Notes: a model not told the origin generated them from the letters alone. A DNA stretch of 64,000 nucleotides from Molanna angustata (GCA_963576475.1 OY754973.1:14872980-14936979); one strand, 5' to 3'. Positions 51,560 to 62,110 are shown, counted from the stretch's first letter. Program-made: numbers and translations.

Positions 51560-52188
51560 CTAAAAGGCCAATGAAATTCAAATTGATACCATATGTGTAA
51601 AGTACATTGATTTAGAGTTGATGAGTTTTCCGTAGACAACGGTTCATTTTTTCTTTATGATTTTATCTCTTAAAACTTTAAAAATGTTTTCATGGTCTGG
51701 AAAATCAAGAATTTCATTTCTTGTTTGAATTCTTGATACAATACACTCTTCAAAAGTACATTCAGGGATTGTCAACTCTTGAAGAAAAAAAAATTAAGTG
51801 TGATATTGCATATCTACTTACATCAAAAATGTTTATAACAGTAGTAAAATAACATATTTTTGGGAAAGTTTCGTTATCGACTTCATATTGATATTGTATT
51901 ATGTTTTTCTATAGAAAACTGTATTTTTTCACTCTCCACTACTATGAACGTTAAAATATTCATTTACATACAATAATGCCATCTTCTTTATGGTGTAGGT
52001 AGAGGGAACCAAACACCGCATTCTTCTATCTTAGCACATATCCATCATCTCATCATCATTTATGCATCCTCTCATACACAATTGTCTATTGTTAAAGCAA
52101 TTTTTTTACATCAATTTCTCAACAGATATCATGTAGAGAGTGCATACTATGAGTTCTTTGTCCTAAACACTTTCGTCCTGAAGGAAAC
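51560..52188. repeat. Dispersed repeat family D, copy 2
   Basis: Matches 10130-10440 and 9740-9830 (see copy 1), including an RTE tail remnant at 51970-52085. The LTR element at 52189 has inserted into it, cutting off its 3' part. Confidence 0.6.
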
Positions 52189-53192
52189 TGACGCGACCTC
52201 TCCTGTTCGCGTAATTTTCTATTTTGAAATCGGCGCTAAATCAGACCACAAACAAACATTTGTGAAAAAATAAAGTGTAAGAAAAAGAAATTTGACAATA
52301 ATAACGATAACCTCCAAAATGTGACATTTACGAGTGAAAGATTTTTGACAGTCGAAATTAGACAAGCGTCGTGTCGACACGGACCGTGCTCACTGCGGCC
52401 AGAGCAGCTGCAGACCGCACCAGAGGGTGTCGGTTAGGCTCGCTCCACACCGGCAGCCATGGATGTGACACCTGGAGTGGCGAGATGGATCGGCGCACCA
52501 CCATTCGGCGAGAGAGCCGCTTTCCTGGACCGAAGCGGGTGCTGAGTTTGGAAAGTGTTCCAAACGCTGTTGGGTCGCGCTGGACCCTGGAGCAACGGCC
52601 TGCGTCTCCTTGAGACTCGCGCCGCCGCTGTCGCTCCCGCCAGTCACCCAACCGGCATCTGCCGGTGTCTGGGACCCGAGGTTGCTGTCGCCGATAGCCT
52701 TGCCCCTTCGCCCATCGACGATGATCCATTCCGGCATTGGCGGTGCATCAGCACGCCCATGGCCTAGACGAGGAAATTATGTGTGCCCCAGAAAACTATA
52801 TACTTATATGTGATAATTTGTTTTTTCTCCGTGTGACAATAATTAGGCTGTGTGATTTTATTTAATTTATTTTATTTAATTCATTTTAACGTGTGACGTC
52901 CAATATTGACTATCTATCTTAAATTTGTGACGTCCTAATTTATTTACAATGTTATTTATTTTAATTATTTATTTTACCAGACATTTTAATAATTTTATCT
53001 AGTGACATGACCGTGCCGTCTGACGTTTGTGCGCTGACACTTGACATTTGTGTATCGTCAGACCACGGCTTCAAATTTTGTTTAGTTTTTTATCAATCTC
53101 GTTCAGCGACTATGTGTGGAATATCAAATTCCATTTTTTGACATTAAAGAAAGGTGAGCTCGACCACCAAGCCTCTTGGGAGGAGGGTATCA
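52189..53192 (+). repeat. Left LTR of the TRIM-like element
   Basis: Starts tgacgcgacctctcctgttc and is taken to end agggagg...gggtatca. It contains a GC-rich block (52370-52770) with frames open on both strands, which reflect composition and not a gene. The upstream flank is aaggaaac. The end at 53192 is inferred from the TG/CA rule and the adjacent primer-binding-like site. Confidence 0.65.
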
Positions 53193-53439
53193 ATTGGCAC
53201 CCAGTAACGTGAGGCAGAATCAGAAGCTCTTAGTGTCTGATTTTTGTGTCAAGAGAGGCACAACTTATCCGCGACCCTGATATTTAAGAAAAGAAATTCC
53301 TCCGTTTCCGAATTCGGGAGAAAATTCGGTGGCGCTCAAAAATTCACCAGGTTTCACCCCAGGCTCAATGCAGCCTAGTTGGAGGCCCATGTCCTTGTTG
53401 TTTGTCTGGCTGATTTCGCGTCGAGAAAGCAGGGAGGAT
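53193..53439 (+). other. Internal core of the TRIM-like element
   Basis: About 247 bp between the LTRs: a primer-binding-like start (attggcacccagtaacgtga), a non-coding middle and a polypurine tract (gagaaagcagggagga, about 53422-53437). No reading frame for gag, protease or RT. Confidence 0.6.
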
Positions 53440-54391
53440 TGACGCGACCTCTCCTGTTCGCGTAATTTTCTATTTTGAAATCGGCGCTAAATCAGACCAC
53501 AAACAAACATTTGTGAAAAAATAAAGTGTAAGAAAAAGAAATTTGACAATAATAACGATAACCTCCAAAATGTGACATTTACGAGTGAAAGATTTTTGAC
53601 AGTCGAAATTAGACAAGCGTCGTGTCGACACGGACCGTGCTCACTGCGGCCAGAGCAGCTGCAGACCGCACCAGAGGGTGTCGGTTAGGCTCGCTCCACA
53701 CCGGCAGCCATGGATGTGACACCTGGAGTGGCGAGATGGATCGGCGCACCACCATTCGGCGAGAGAGCCGCTTTCCTGGACCGAAGCGGGTGCTGAGTTT
53801 GGAAAGTGTTCCAAACGCTGTTGGGTCGCGCTGGACCCTGGAGCAACGGCCTGCGTCTCCTTGAGACTCGCGCCGCCGCTGTCGCTCCCGCCAGTCACCC
53901 AACCGGCATCTGCCGGTGTCTGGGACCCGAGGTTGCTGTCGCCGATAGCCTTGCCCCTTCGCCCATCGACGACGATGCATTCCGGCATTGGCGGTGCATC
54001 AGCACGCCCATGGCCTAGACGAGGAAATTATGTGTGCCCCAGAAAACTATATACTTATATGTGATAATTTGTTTTTTCTCCGTGTGACAATAATTCGGCT
54101 GCGTGATTTTATTCAATTTATTTTATTTAATTCATTTTAACGTGTGACGTCCAATATTGACTATCTATCTTAAATTTGTGACGTCCTAATTTATTTACAA
54201 TGTTATTTATTTTAATTATTTATTTTACCAGACATTTTAATAATTTTATCTAGTGACATGACCGTGCCGTCTGACGTTTGTGCGCTGACACTTGACATTT
54301 GTGTATCGTCAGACCACGGCTTCAAATTTTGTTTAGTTTTTTATCAATCTCGTTCAGCGACTATGTGTGGAATATCAAATTCCATTTTTTG
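53440..54391 (+). repeat. Right LTR of the TRIM-like element, 3' end missing
   Basis: Identical to the left copy apart from changes near 53970-53980 (gacgatgatcc becomes gacgatgcatt) and 54094-54116 (ttaggctgtg becomes ttcggctgcg). The match ends at ccattttttg. Confidence 0.75.
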
Positions 54392-55465
54392 CGCTCGGCC
54401 TAGTTTTGGTTTAGTCTCGCTCGGCAGCGACTCGTCAACTGTAGCGAATAATGTGTGAGGTTCGGGCACACCGCCGGCGCAGACGTCACATCCCACTCGT
54501 TTTTATTTATGGACACTTCCTTGCCACATCCCACTCGTTTTTATTTATGGACACTTCCCTGCGCACTGTGTATGTAAGTGGCGAGATTTTTTTTTCAATT
54601 TTTCATTTTTGCTAGTGTTTCGTTGGGCCTAGGTTGCGGCTCTTTGGGCCTAGGCAGTAAAGGGGGGGGGGGGTGAGCGGCCGTCTCGCTCGGCCTAGTT
54701 TTGGTTTAGTCTCGCTCGGCAGCGACTCGTCAACTGTGGCGAATAATGTGTGAGGTTCGGGCACACCGCCGGCGCAGACGTCGGGTCAGACATTCTGTGT
54801 TGGCAATGTGACGTCAAATCTGACAGGTGATGATTGCGTCGGATGCCCCCCGGTGTTAGCCCGCGGAACCTTCGGACGCCAACACGAGTACCGAGGGGTG
54901 CGGGGACAAGCCCCTCTGACTCGATCGGCGCCCCAGGGGCTTGCCCCTGCTACCGATATCGAGCGGTGACCCCCACGTTTGAGGTTGGACTCTCGAGGGT
55001 AGTGGTTGAACTCGCGGATAGGAGGATATTGTGTTGTCTGACGTTACGGCTGCGTCGGGGATGAACAGGACCAAGGAGTCCTATAGCGTCCTCCAGCGTG
55101 GAATTAGTACGCGAACTCTATCATAGTGTTTCGTCCAACTGTTAACAATATGTTATAGTCTGGACGAAATATTGTTAACAATAATCTGTTAACAATATTT
55201 CGTCCAACTTTACCAAATCTGCTGTCAATCTAATATTACGCTACTTTGAAGACGTTCCTGTCACGGACTGTGGACTAGTGGATAAATCGCTCGGACTAAT
55301 TAATTCGGTGAACTTGGAGCTGGCAAAAGGAGTTCGACCCCGCGGCTCGGAGGATAAATATATATTTTTTTTTCTCTGACCATTTTTAAAAATAAATCTC
55401 ACCTACCTAATAAATATACAAATACCACCATCTCTTGGAATATAGGTGATTTATTTAAATCAAAA
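54392..55465 (+). promoter_or_regulatory. LINE 5' leader with internal repeats
   Basis: A segment of about 96 bp (gctcggcctagttttggttt to gccggcgcagacgtc) occurs twice, at 54393-54487 and about 54688-54783. A 38-bp unit (cacatcccactcgtttttat to gacacttcc) is tandem at 54487-54560. A G run (ggggggggg) is at 54663. GC-rich compared with the ORFs. A role as internal promoter monomers is inference. Confidence 0.5.
55162..55205. repeat. Perfect 19-bp stem hairpin in LINE leader
   Basis: ggacgaaatattgttaaca, loop ataatc, tgttaacaatatttcgtcc. A further partial copy (tttcgtccaactgttaacaata) lies just upstream at 55129-55150, so the module is repeated in both orientations. Confidence 0.85.
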
Positions 55466-56413
55466 ATGAATTCTTGTCAGATATGCAACGAGGTTATACA
55501 CGTTGGTGATAGAATCACCTGTAACGCGTGTAAAGATGATTTACACTTCAACTGTGTGGGAATTGTTGAAAGCAATTTCAGGAAAATGAGTAAAACAAAT
55601 CGCACAAACTGGATGTGTATCAAATGTAAGACTGGTACAAAAAAAGAATTAATGCAAGATACAAGCACTTTAGTGCCCCAGCCATCGCCAAGAGACCCGC
55701 TAACATCAGTATTATACGAAATAAAACTCATACGTGAAGAATTAGTTTCATTTAAAGAAATCAAAAAGGATATGACTGCCATGCGCTTAGAATTTGAATC
55801 TTTTAAAACAAGTATGTCTTTTTTTAATAAAAAATTTGATGAAATTGAAAGAAAAGTTAATATTTTTGACAATAAGATTAAAACCATCGAAACCTTGGAA
55901 CTAGAAGTCATTAATATCAAAAAACAGCTCAATGAAAAAGAACAATGGGACAGACTTAACAATATTGAAATTGTTGGATTACCAGAAAATAGATCTGAAG
56001 TCGTAGAAGACATTGTTACTAACATAGGGCATAAATTGAACGTGCAAATATCTAAACAAGACATCGATTACTGCTCAAGAATATCGTCACGAACAAAACC
56101 TATGGATAAACCAAAAAATATCATAGTGAAATTTCGCAATCGTCACACCAAAGATGTATTACTATCAGCCATGCGTAAAAACAAAGGTTTACGGACGAGC
56201 GATATCGGAATCCAAGGAGAACCAAAACCTATATATCTTAATGAACATCTTACCGTGAATAACAAATACCTTTTTTACAAAACCAAAATTATATGCAAAG
56301 AGAAGGAATACCAATTCTGCTGGATAAAAAATTGTCGAATCTATATACGCAGGAACGAGGTGTCACCGGTTACGATAATCAGTCAAGAAGAAGACCTACT
56401 CAAAATAAAATGA
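55466..56413 (+). CDS. LINE ORF1 protein with PHD-like zinc finger
   Basis: 315 residues. The N-terminus has a C4-H-C3-like pattern: C4, C7, C19, C22, H27, C30, then C51 and C54 (SCQICNEVIHVGDRITCNAC, WMCIKC), a PHD finger as found in ORF1 of several jockey/CR1 lineages. A long Lys/Glu-rich coiled coil spans about 85-165. Then NNIEIVGLPENRSE and NIIVKFRNRHTKDVL form an RRM-like/C-terminal ORF1 domain. It would bind element RNA (family knowledge). The ATG at 55466 is the first in an open frame and precedes the first zinc ligand. Confidence 0.88.
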   Translation: MNSCQICNEVIHVGDRITCNACKDDLHFNCVGIVESNFRKMSKTNRTNWMCIKCKTGTKKELMQDTSTLVPQPSPRDPLTSVLYEIKLIREELVSFKEIKKDMTAMRLEFESFKTSMSFFNKKFDEIERKVNIFDNKIKTIETLELEVINIKKQLNEKEQWDRLNNIEIVGLPENRSEVVEDIVTNIGHKLNVQISKQDIDYCSRISSRTKPMDKPKNIIVKFRNRHTKDVLLSAMRKNKGLRTSDIGIQGEPKPIYLNEHLTVNNKYLFYKTKIICKEKEYQFCWIKNCRIYIRRNEVSPVTIISQEEDLLKIK

Positions 56414-56621
56414 AAATTCTGCAATCGAACAACGTTACACTATCACCAAATCCAATAGATATTTTAAAACACACCATCCCTTATACTTTCCTATCCTCTC
56501 CTCTACACTATCCCGTATATTGCCATTTACTGCGCTTCGTCGTACCCTTAACTATTAACAATCAATTTAAAACAAAGAAATTTACAATATTTTACAAAGT
56601 TACTATCGTCTATGTTCTTCA
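56414..56621 (+). other. LINE inter-ORF region
   Basis: About 208 bp between the ORF1 stop and the ORF2 ATG, AT-rich with no intact frame of its own. ORF2 is not overlapping, so it would need reinitiation or internal entry. Confidence 0.6.
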
Positions 56622-59477
56622 ATGGGGTTAAATATTTATCTACAAAACGTACGTGGACTTAGAAGCAAAACAGAAACATTCTTAATCAACTGTCTAAGTA
56701 ACGACTTCGATATCATCTGCCTCACAGAAACATGGCTCTTGGAGAGCATCAATAGCTCGGAACTCTTTGACTCAAGATACGTTGTATTCCGTAGAGATCG
56801 TGAGTATGAAATAATTAATCAAAAACTAGGAGGCGGAGTTCTTATTGCAGTTAGGAATGAACTCAATCCGAAACAACAATTAACATGGATATCTCACGCT
56901 GAAGACATATGGGTATCATTAAATGTAAATCCATCTCTTAAGGTCAACATTTGTTGCAGTTATCACCCACAGGGTGTAAATTACTTTGACAATATGCAAT
57001 ATCACTTAGACAATGCTAGTAACCTAATAAATAACTTCCCTGATGACATTTTCATACTAACTGGAGATTACAACTTACCTCAGTTAAATTGGTCTCTTGA
57101 TATCAATTCTGTCCCCATCCTACAAATAAATTCTACTACACCAGCTAGCACGCTACTTCTTGATTTCCTTTCACTCACTGAAACTTATCAAATTAACACG
57201 CACCATAATTCAATGGGTAGAATTTTGGATTTGGTAATATCTAACTCACAGAATGTTTCCGTCATTGAATGTGACTCTCCTCTTGTACCAGAAGATTCGC
57301 ATCACAAATCCCTAATTATAAATATTAATATGGCAACTATCAAGTACATGAACCCAAATTCACGTGAAATATTTTTATTCCACAAAGCTGACTATATAAA
57401 CATCAAGCATAGACTTTCTGATATAGATTGGACTACTCACTTCAATAACCTAAATTTAGAAGATTCATTATCTCTCTTATATGATAAGCTCAATGCATTA
57501 ATCGTAGAATTTGTTCCTAAAAAATATGCTTCAGCCAGCAAAAATTATCCTGCTTGGTATAGCAGACCCTTAATCAAAATAATAAAAGAGAAAACCAAAT
57601 ATCATACGAAATGGAAAAAATTTTCTAACCCCAGAGATTACGATAGTTTTGCCCTATTGCGATCACGTCAAAAAAACCTCACAAGATCCTGTTTCAATTT
57701 GTACGTCGCTAAAATAGAAAACTCACTCAAATCCAATCCAAAGAATATTTGGTCATATGTTAAATCAAAACGTCCATTAAATAACTTACCTCTCACCATG
57801 CATTATAATCAATCTACTGCAAATGATGGTCCAACTATTTGTAGTAAATTCAATGAATATTTTGCTTCTGTATTTGTTGACAGTTCTGAACAACCACCTG
57901 CAATGGATATCCCAGATTCTAACTCACAAGTATTCTTACACAAAGTCACTATCAATCCTATTCTGGTATATAACTATCTCACAAAAATTGATACTAGCAA
58001 AGGAGCTGGTTACGATAACATTCCAGCCCATTTAATAAAACAATGTGCCAATGAATTATGTCATCCATTATACTTAATTTTCCAAAGATCCCTTAATGAG
58101 GGTCATTTCCCAAGTATGTGGAAAAAAGCCCTTATAACACCAATACACAAAACTGGAGACAATTCAAACATCGAAAATTATAGACCAATCTCGAAATTGT
58201 GTATTTTCAGTAAATTATTTGAAAAAATCATTATAGATCAAATTAATCCTGAAATAAGAACATCTTTAACTATTAAACAACATGGATTCCTTAGTAAAAG
58301 ATCAGTGGAAACCAATTTATTAGAATTTACCAACCATTCATTTTCTGCCTTACTCGAAAATAACCAGTTAGATACAATATACCTAGATTTTGCCAAAGCG
58401 TTCGACAAAATTAACCACAATATTCTGTGTTTTAAATTATGGAACTTTGGCATACGTGGCGATCTGTACAGATGGATAAAGTCCTATATAACAAATAGAT
58501 CACAAGCAGTAGCCGCCAAAGGTTTCCAATCGTGTTTTGTTCCAATTCCCTCCGGAGTACCGCAGGGTTCTCACCTGGGTCCCTTGCTTTTCCTGATCTA
58601 CATTAACGACATAACACAATGCATAGCTACCTCTGAAATAATTCTTTTTGCCGACGACAGTAAATTATATAAACAAATCTCATCTACACATGACTGCTCA
58701 CTGCTACAACAGGATTTAAATAACCTTTTTCGCTACTGTGAAAAAAATCAATTATATATAAATATAAATAAATGTTTCTCAATGAGTTTCAGTAGAAGCA
58801 GAAATGTAATTAAATTTCACTACACTATTAATAATAATATATTGTCGCAAAAACTCGAAGCGAGAGACCTAGGCGTTATCCTTGATAACAAACTATCATT
58901 TATTCCTCATATTGATTCTGTCGTAAATAAAAGCTACAGAAACTTGGGTTTCATACAAAGAATAACCAAATCCTTCAAAGAAACAACCTCGCTAGTTCTC
59001 CTATTTAATGCCTTCGTTAGAAGTCATTTGGAGTTTGCATCAACCGTATGGAGCCCTAGTTACAATATTCACATCGATAGAATTGAGAGGATTCAGAGAA
59101 GGTTTGTTAAAACGCTTAATTTTAGAAAAAAAATTTACCGCCATGATTATGACCAATCTTTAAAATTACATGGGTTTATATCACTTGAAAAAAGAAGAAA
59201 GATATCCGATGTCTATCTGCTTTATAAAATACTTAATAACCTTGTAGACAGCTCTTACCTACTCCAAAAAATTTCTTTCAATTGCCCCATGAAAACAACA
59301 CGCCAAAATCACCTTTTCTATACACCATACTGCAGAACAAATTACGCACAGAATAATTATGTCAACAGATGCTTAAATTATTACAATAGTCTTGACCCCC
59401 AACCTGATATATTTAACTCCACACAGACATCGATGAAACGCCAATTACGCGCAGTTATTGGTAATATTACTGGTTAA
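56622..59477 (+). CDS. LINE ORF2 protein: APE endonuclease and reverse transcriptase
   Basis: 951 residues. Endonuclease motifs: LQNVRGLRSK near 7, ICLTETWL near 30, LTGDYNLPQLNW near 145, ILDLVIS and PEDSHHKSL near 200-230. RT motifs: LITPIHKTGDNSNIENYRPI, KQHGFLSKRSVETNL, YLDFAKAFDKINHNIL near 585, SGVPQGSHLGPLLFLIYIND near 645, ILFADDSKLY near 673 (catalytic FADD) and LGVILDNKLSF near 750. All the key residues are present and the frame is intact. The C-terminal tail (LEFASTVWSP, RIQRRFVKTL) is typical of this group. It would nick target DNA and copy the element RNA at the nick. Confidence 0.93.
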   Translation: MGLNIYLQNVRGLRSKTETFLINCLSNDFDIICLTETWLLESINSSELFDSRYVVFRRDREYEIINQKLGGGVLIAVRNELNPKQQLTWISHAEDIWVSLNVNPSLKVNICCSYHPQGVNYFDNMQYHLDNASNLINNFPDDIFILTGDYNLPQLNWSLDINSVPILQINSTTPASTLLLDFLSLTETYQINTHHNSMGRILDLVISNSQNVSVIECDSPLVPEDSHHKSLIININMATIKYMNPNSREIFLFHKADYINIKHRLSDIDWTTHFNNLNLEDSLSLLYDKLNALIVEFVPKKYASASKNYPAWYSRPLIKIIKEKTKYHTKWKKFSNPRDYDSFALLRSRQKNLTRSCFNLYVAKIENSLKSNPKNIWSYVKSKRPLNNLPLTMHYNQSTANDGPTICSKFNEYFASVFVDSSEQPPAMDIPDSNSQVFLHKVTINPILVYNYLTKIDTSKGAGYDNIPAHLIKQCANELCHPLYLIFQRSLNEGHFPSMWKKALITPIHKTGDNSNIENYRPISKLCIFSKLFEKIIIDQINPEIRTSLTIKQHGFLSKRSVETNLLEFTNHSFSALLENNQLDTIYLDFAKAFDKINHNILCFKLWNFGIRGDLYRWIKSYITNRSQAVAAKGFQSCFVPIPSGVPQGSHLGPLLFLIYINDITQCIATSEIILFADDSKLYKQISSTHDCSLLQQDLNNLFRYCEKNQLYININKCFSMSFSRSRNVIKFHYTINNNILSQKLEARDLGVILDNKLSFIPHIDSVVNKSYRNLGFIQRITKSFKETTSLVLLFNAFVRSHLEFASTVWSPSYNIHIDRIERIQRRFVKTLNFRKKIYRHDYDQSLKLHGFISLEKRRKISDVYLLYKILNNLVDSSYLLQKISFNCPMKTTRQNHLFYTPYCRTNYAQNNYVNRCLNYYNSLDPQPDIFNSTQTSMKRQLRAVIGNITG

Positions 59478-60054
59478 AAATCAAACCTACTTTCCTTAAA
59501 CATTCATCCCTTCCTTATCAACGCTTTCCTATATCCATTATCCTTCCCTTTCCCCCACATACACTCACCATCTTACAATGACTACCCAACATTAATAATG
59601 TATAATAATTTAAATATGTGAAACTTTATAATTGGCTATTTATTTTGTATTCTCATTTGAAATTAAGTATTATAAATGTATAGCTGTTAAGTTTCCAAAC
59701 AAATGAAAAAAAAAAAAAATATGTTATTACGTGAATCGAATATTTTATAATATACGCATACATTGGATTTTTATCCCTGTTGGTAGTTAATGTAATTTTT
59801 TTAGGTACTATTGAGATATTAGTTTGTCAAAAAATAATTAGGTACGTGATTAATAATCGAAACTATGACGCCAGCAGAAAAGTCAAACGACTTACCACTA
59901 ATCCATAGCGGTCGGCGAGTTTATAATTATGTACCGCCACGAAATGTGAAAATTTAGATCATAAATTAGATTCCTTTGTGAAAATAATATTCTTCAGGTG
60001 GTAACAACCGCCAACCGCAAGTCACACATACGAAAGTCTTGGTATCAGTTTTTA

Positions 60055-60450
60055 GGTCTCGTCAAAACAACCGCATGTTCATTTTACCATCATGTCCATC
60101 ATCTCAGCAATTATGATAATATTTTAGGTCACGTCAAAACATCCGCATGTTCATTTTACCATCATGTCCATCATCCCAGCAAATACGATAATATTTTAGG
60201 TCACGTCAAAATATCCGCATGTTCATTTTACTATCATGTCCATCATCCCAGCAATTACGATAATATTTTAGGTCACGTCAAAACATGTTCATTTTACCAT
60301 CATGTCCATCATCCCAGCAATTACGCTAATATTTTATGTCACGTCAAAACATCCGCATGTTCATTTTACCATCATGTCCATCATCCCAGCAATTACGCTA
60401 ATATTTTATGTCACGTCAAAACATCCGCATGTTCATTTTTCCATCATCTG
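60055..60450 (+). repeat. 72-bp minisatellite, about 5.5 units
   Basis: Units start at 60055, 60127, 60199, 60271, 60337 and 60409, with cgtcaaaacatccgcatgtt and catcatcccagcaattacga. The unit at 60271 lacks 6 bp. Since 72 is a multiple of three, an open frame of 160 codons runs through it (HVKTSACSFYHHVHHPSNY), but there is no start context or homology to support a protein. Confidence 0.9.
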
Positions 60451-60540
60451 GCTCAATTAGTAAGACATCTGGCTCCTTAACCTAAGGTCCCGTATTCGAT
60501 TTCTGGCGTGGATAGGTACTTATTCGAAAAAAAAATATTC
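60441..60540 (+). mobile_element. tRNA-derived SINE head fragment
   Basis: ctggctcaattagtaagaca and aaggtcccgtattcgatttc are tRNA-like A and B boxes fused to the end of the minisatellite; the A-rich tail is at 60525-60540. Only the head remains. Confidence 0.5.
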
Positions 60541-60819
60541 TGGATAGTCCATATATATTTGTTAAATATTTGCGTTTTGAATTTAATAAAGTCCGAGAGA
60601 TAGCAACGTTTTCAATAAATCATTTTTTAATGGCTGATTTTTTAATAATTTCTTTCTTATATAGGTATAAAGAAGGTAGCTCTGGCACCTGGGAGTGGTT
60701 GCGTTTACCAGTGCGCATCCCATTTCTATAGGTGAACATCGCAGATTTTAACATTATTTCAATATACTTGCATGTTATTTTTTACCTATAAAATCCGCTC
60801 GTTATACATGAACTTACTT

Positions 60820-61125
60820 TTACTGATTTCTTCTTCTTCGCCCTCGCCTTTGTCCCATTTACTTGGGGTCGGCTCTCCTTATTTTATTTCGCCAAACTCG
60901 CCTGTCCTGTGCCAGATCAGGATTCAGCTCCCTCTCTCGCAGATGCATCTTGATGCTCGACAACCATGGGGCTGGTGGTCTGCCTGTGGCCTTCTCGCTG
61001 GAGTCTCGATCTGGAGGCTGGAGTAACAAAATGTGGCCATACCATCTCAGCCTGTTCTCGACTATTTTTTCGTCTATTGTGGCCACTTTGAAACTACCGC
61101 GGACATTCCTCACTCTGTCAAAATT
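60820..61125 (-). pseudogene. Non-LTR RT C-terminal relic
   Basis: The minus strand reads MRNVRGSFKVATIDEKIVEN, RLRWYGHILLLQPPDRDSSE and WLSSIKMHLRERELNPDLAQ, then DRRVWRNKIRRADPK and a stop, the LRWYGHI tail of RTE-like elements. Only the end is present. Confidence 0.75.
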
Positions 61126-61261
61126 TGTCAGACCCCCAGACTTACTTTTACTTTGTCAGACTTACTTTTACTGATTTATATAAAAAAAATTTTTTTTTCA
61201 GAAATCTTTCCGGATGTGCGCTGAACTAATCACCCAGTTTCATTGTAATCAGATGGATGGT

Positions 61262-61400
61262 ATCAGCCCCCTTAGACAACGTATCATTTAGCTCAAGAAA
61301 AGATAACTCAATATATGGAAGTGACAATTGCCAGTCATGTGACAACTTTCAATTCCTTAAATTGAGTTATCTTTTTTATTTCTTTTCTTGAGCTAAAGGG
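61262..61400. mobile_element. Palindromic MITE, family 1, copy 2
   Basis: agacaacgtatcatttagct with caagaaaagataac on the left and gttatctttt...tttcttttcttgagctaaa on the right, as in 8460-8616. Shorter, with the right-hand terminus truncated. Confidence 0.75.
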
Positions 61401-61737
61401 GGGAAGAACGTAAACGTTTTTTGACGTTGATATCTCTTAGCCTAAATTTTATGACTTCTTGGCGGGCTTACCTTCTTCTTACTAAAACTTTTAATGAATA
61501 TTTTTATTTTCAAATTAGTAAAAAGGTACATCACATTCATAAAATGGCATTGAAGAATTATCAAGTTTCCAGCGTAAAATATTTAAATAAAAAATAATCC
61601 AACTGTCGATTTGTTCAAGAGAACTTTGTTCTCTTAACATATCGACAAAGTTTCAAGCCAGGATACGCGAGATTTGTATGCACTGTCTACATTTTTCACG
61701 GCTTTTCCAACTTTGAAGTCAAAAAACACCATCTTAG
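61401..61737. other. Non-coding stretch
   Basis: Contains a short inverted repeat (caagagaactttgttctctt at 61616-61635). Nothing else is recognised. Confidence 0.5.
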
Positions 61738-62110
61738 GGGCTTCGCACCATATATAATGTTCTGTATACGGATTTACTCAGAATTCGAAGTAGAACATTT
61801 AGTATGTATCTGTCTGTGTGTGTGCGTGTGTGCGCGTGTGTGTGTTTGTGCGTGGGTGCGTGCATGCGTGCGTGTGTGTGTGTCTGTCCCCCCTTATAAC
61901 TTTTGATCCGCTGGATTCACAAAGCCTAAAATTTCAGATTATATAGACAATTTTAGGTATACAAAACTTTTATACTCAGTATTTAGAATTTTTTCCAGTC
62001 AGGGGTCGACATCGCTTCATACAATTTGTATGGAATACACAATATCCAAGTTCAACTATACATACTATCGCTATCGACAGTTGGATCTCATGTGTTACAT
62101 GCAACTAGTT
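61738..62110 (+). repeat. Dispersed repeat family F, copy 2
   Basis: cggatttactcagaattcgaagtagaaca, a (TG/CG)n core at 61808-61887, then ataacttttgatccgctgga, and finally actatcgctatcgacagttg to atgcaactagt. It is the reverse-oriented counterpart of 26757-27640. Confidence 0.75.

Larger units (their letters stand above)
52189..54391 (+). mobile_element. Young TRIM-like LTR retroelement (internally deleted)
   Basis: 52189-53140 and 53440-54391 are direct repeats of 952 bp at an exact 1251-bp offset, with no indel and about five substitutions seen. The first copy probably extends to 53192 (TG...CA, about 1004 bp). Right after it comes attggcacccagtaacgtg, like a retroviral-type primer-binding site, and right before the second copy comes the purine run gagaaagcagggagga. 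The core is only 247 bp with no gag or pol, hence TRIM or deletion derivative. The right copy stops matching at 54391, so its last about 52 bp are missing or replaced. The centre is much more GC-rich than the surrounding DNA. Confidence 0.75.
54392..59720 (+). mobile_element. Apparently full-length non-LTR retrotransposon (jockey/CR1 group)
   Basis: A 5' leader with internal repeats (54392-55465), ORF1 with PHD finger (55466-56413), an intergenic gap of about 208 bp, ORF2 with endonuclease and RT (56622-59477), and a 3' UTR ending in a poly(A) run at about 59706-59719. Both ORFs are uninterrupted, so it could still be mobile. The 5' limit is uncertain because the leader touches the truncated LTR at 54391. 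The poly(A) tail, APE-type endonuclease and PHD-type ORF1 fit the jockey/CR1 group; the exact clade was not settled. Confidence 0.85.

Noticed and set aside
52358..54064. Pairs of 115-123 codon frames occurring twice
   Set aside because: They lie inside the two LTR copies on both strands and owe their length to GC-rich composition; the duplication is that of the LTR.
60055..60450. CRISPR-like regular repeats
   Set aside because: Units are contiguous with no unique spacers; eukaryotic minisatellite.
59998..60480. 160-codon protein with repeated HHVHHPSNY
   Set aside because: Entirely tandem 72-bp repeat, no start context or homology.
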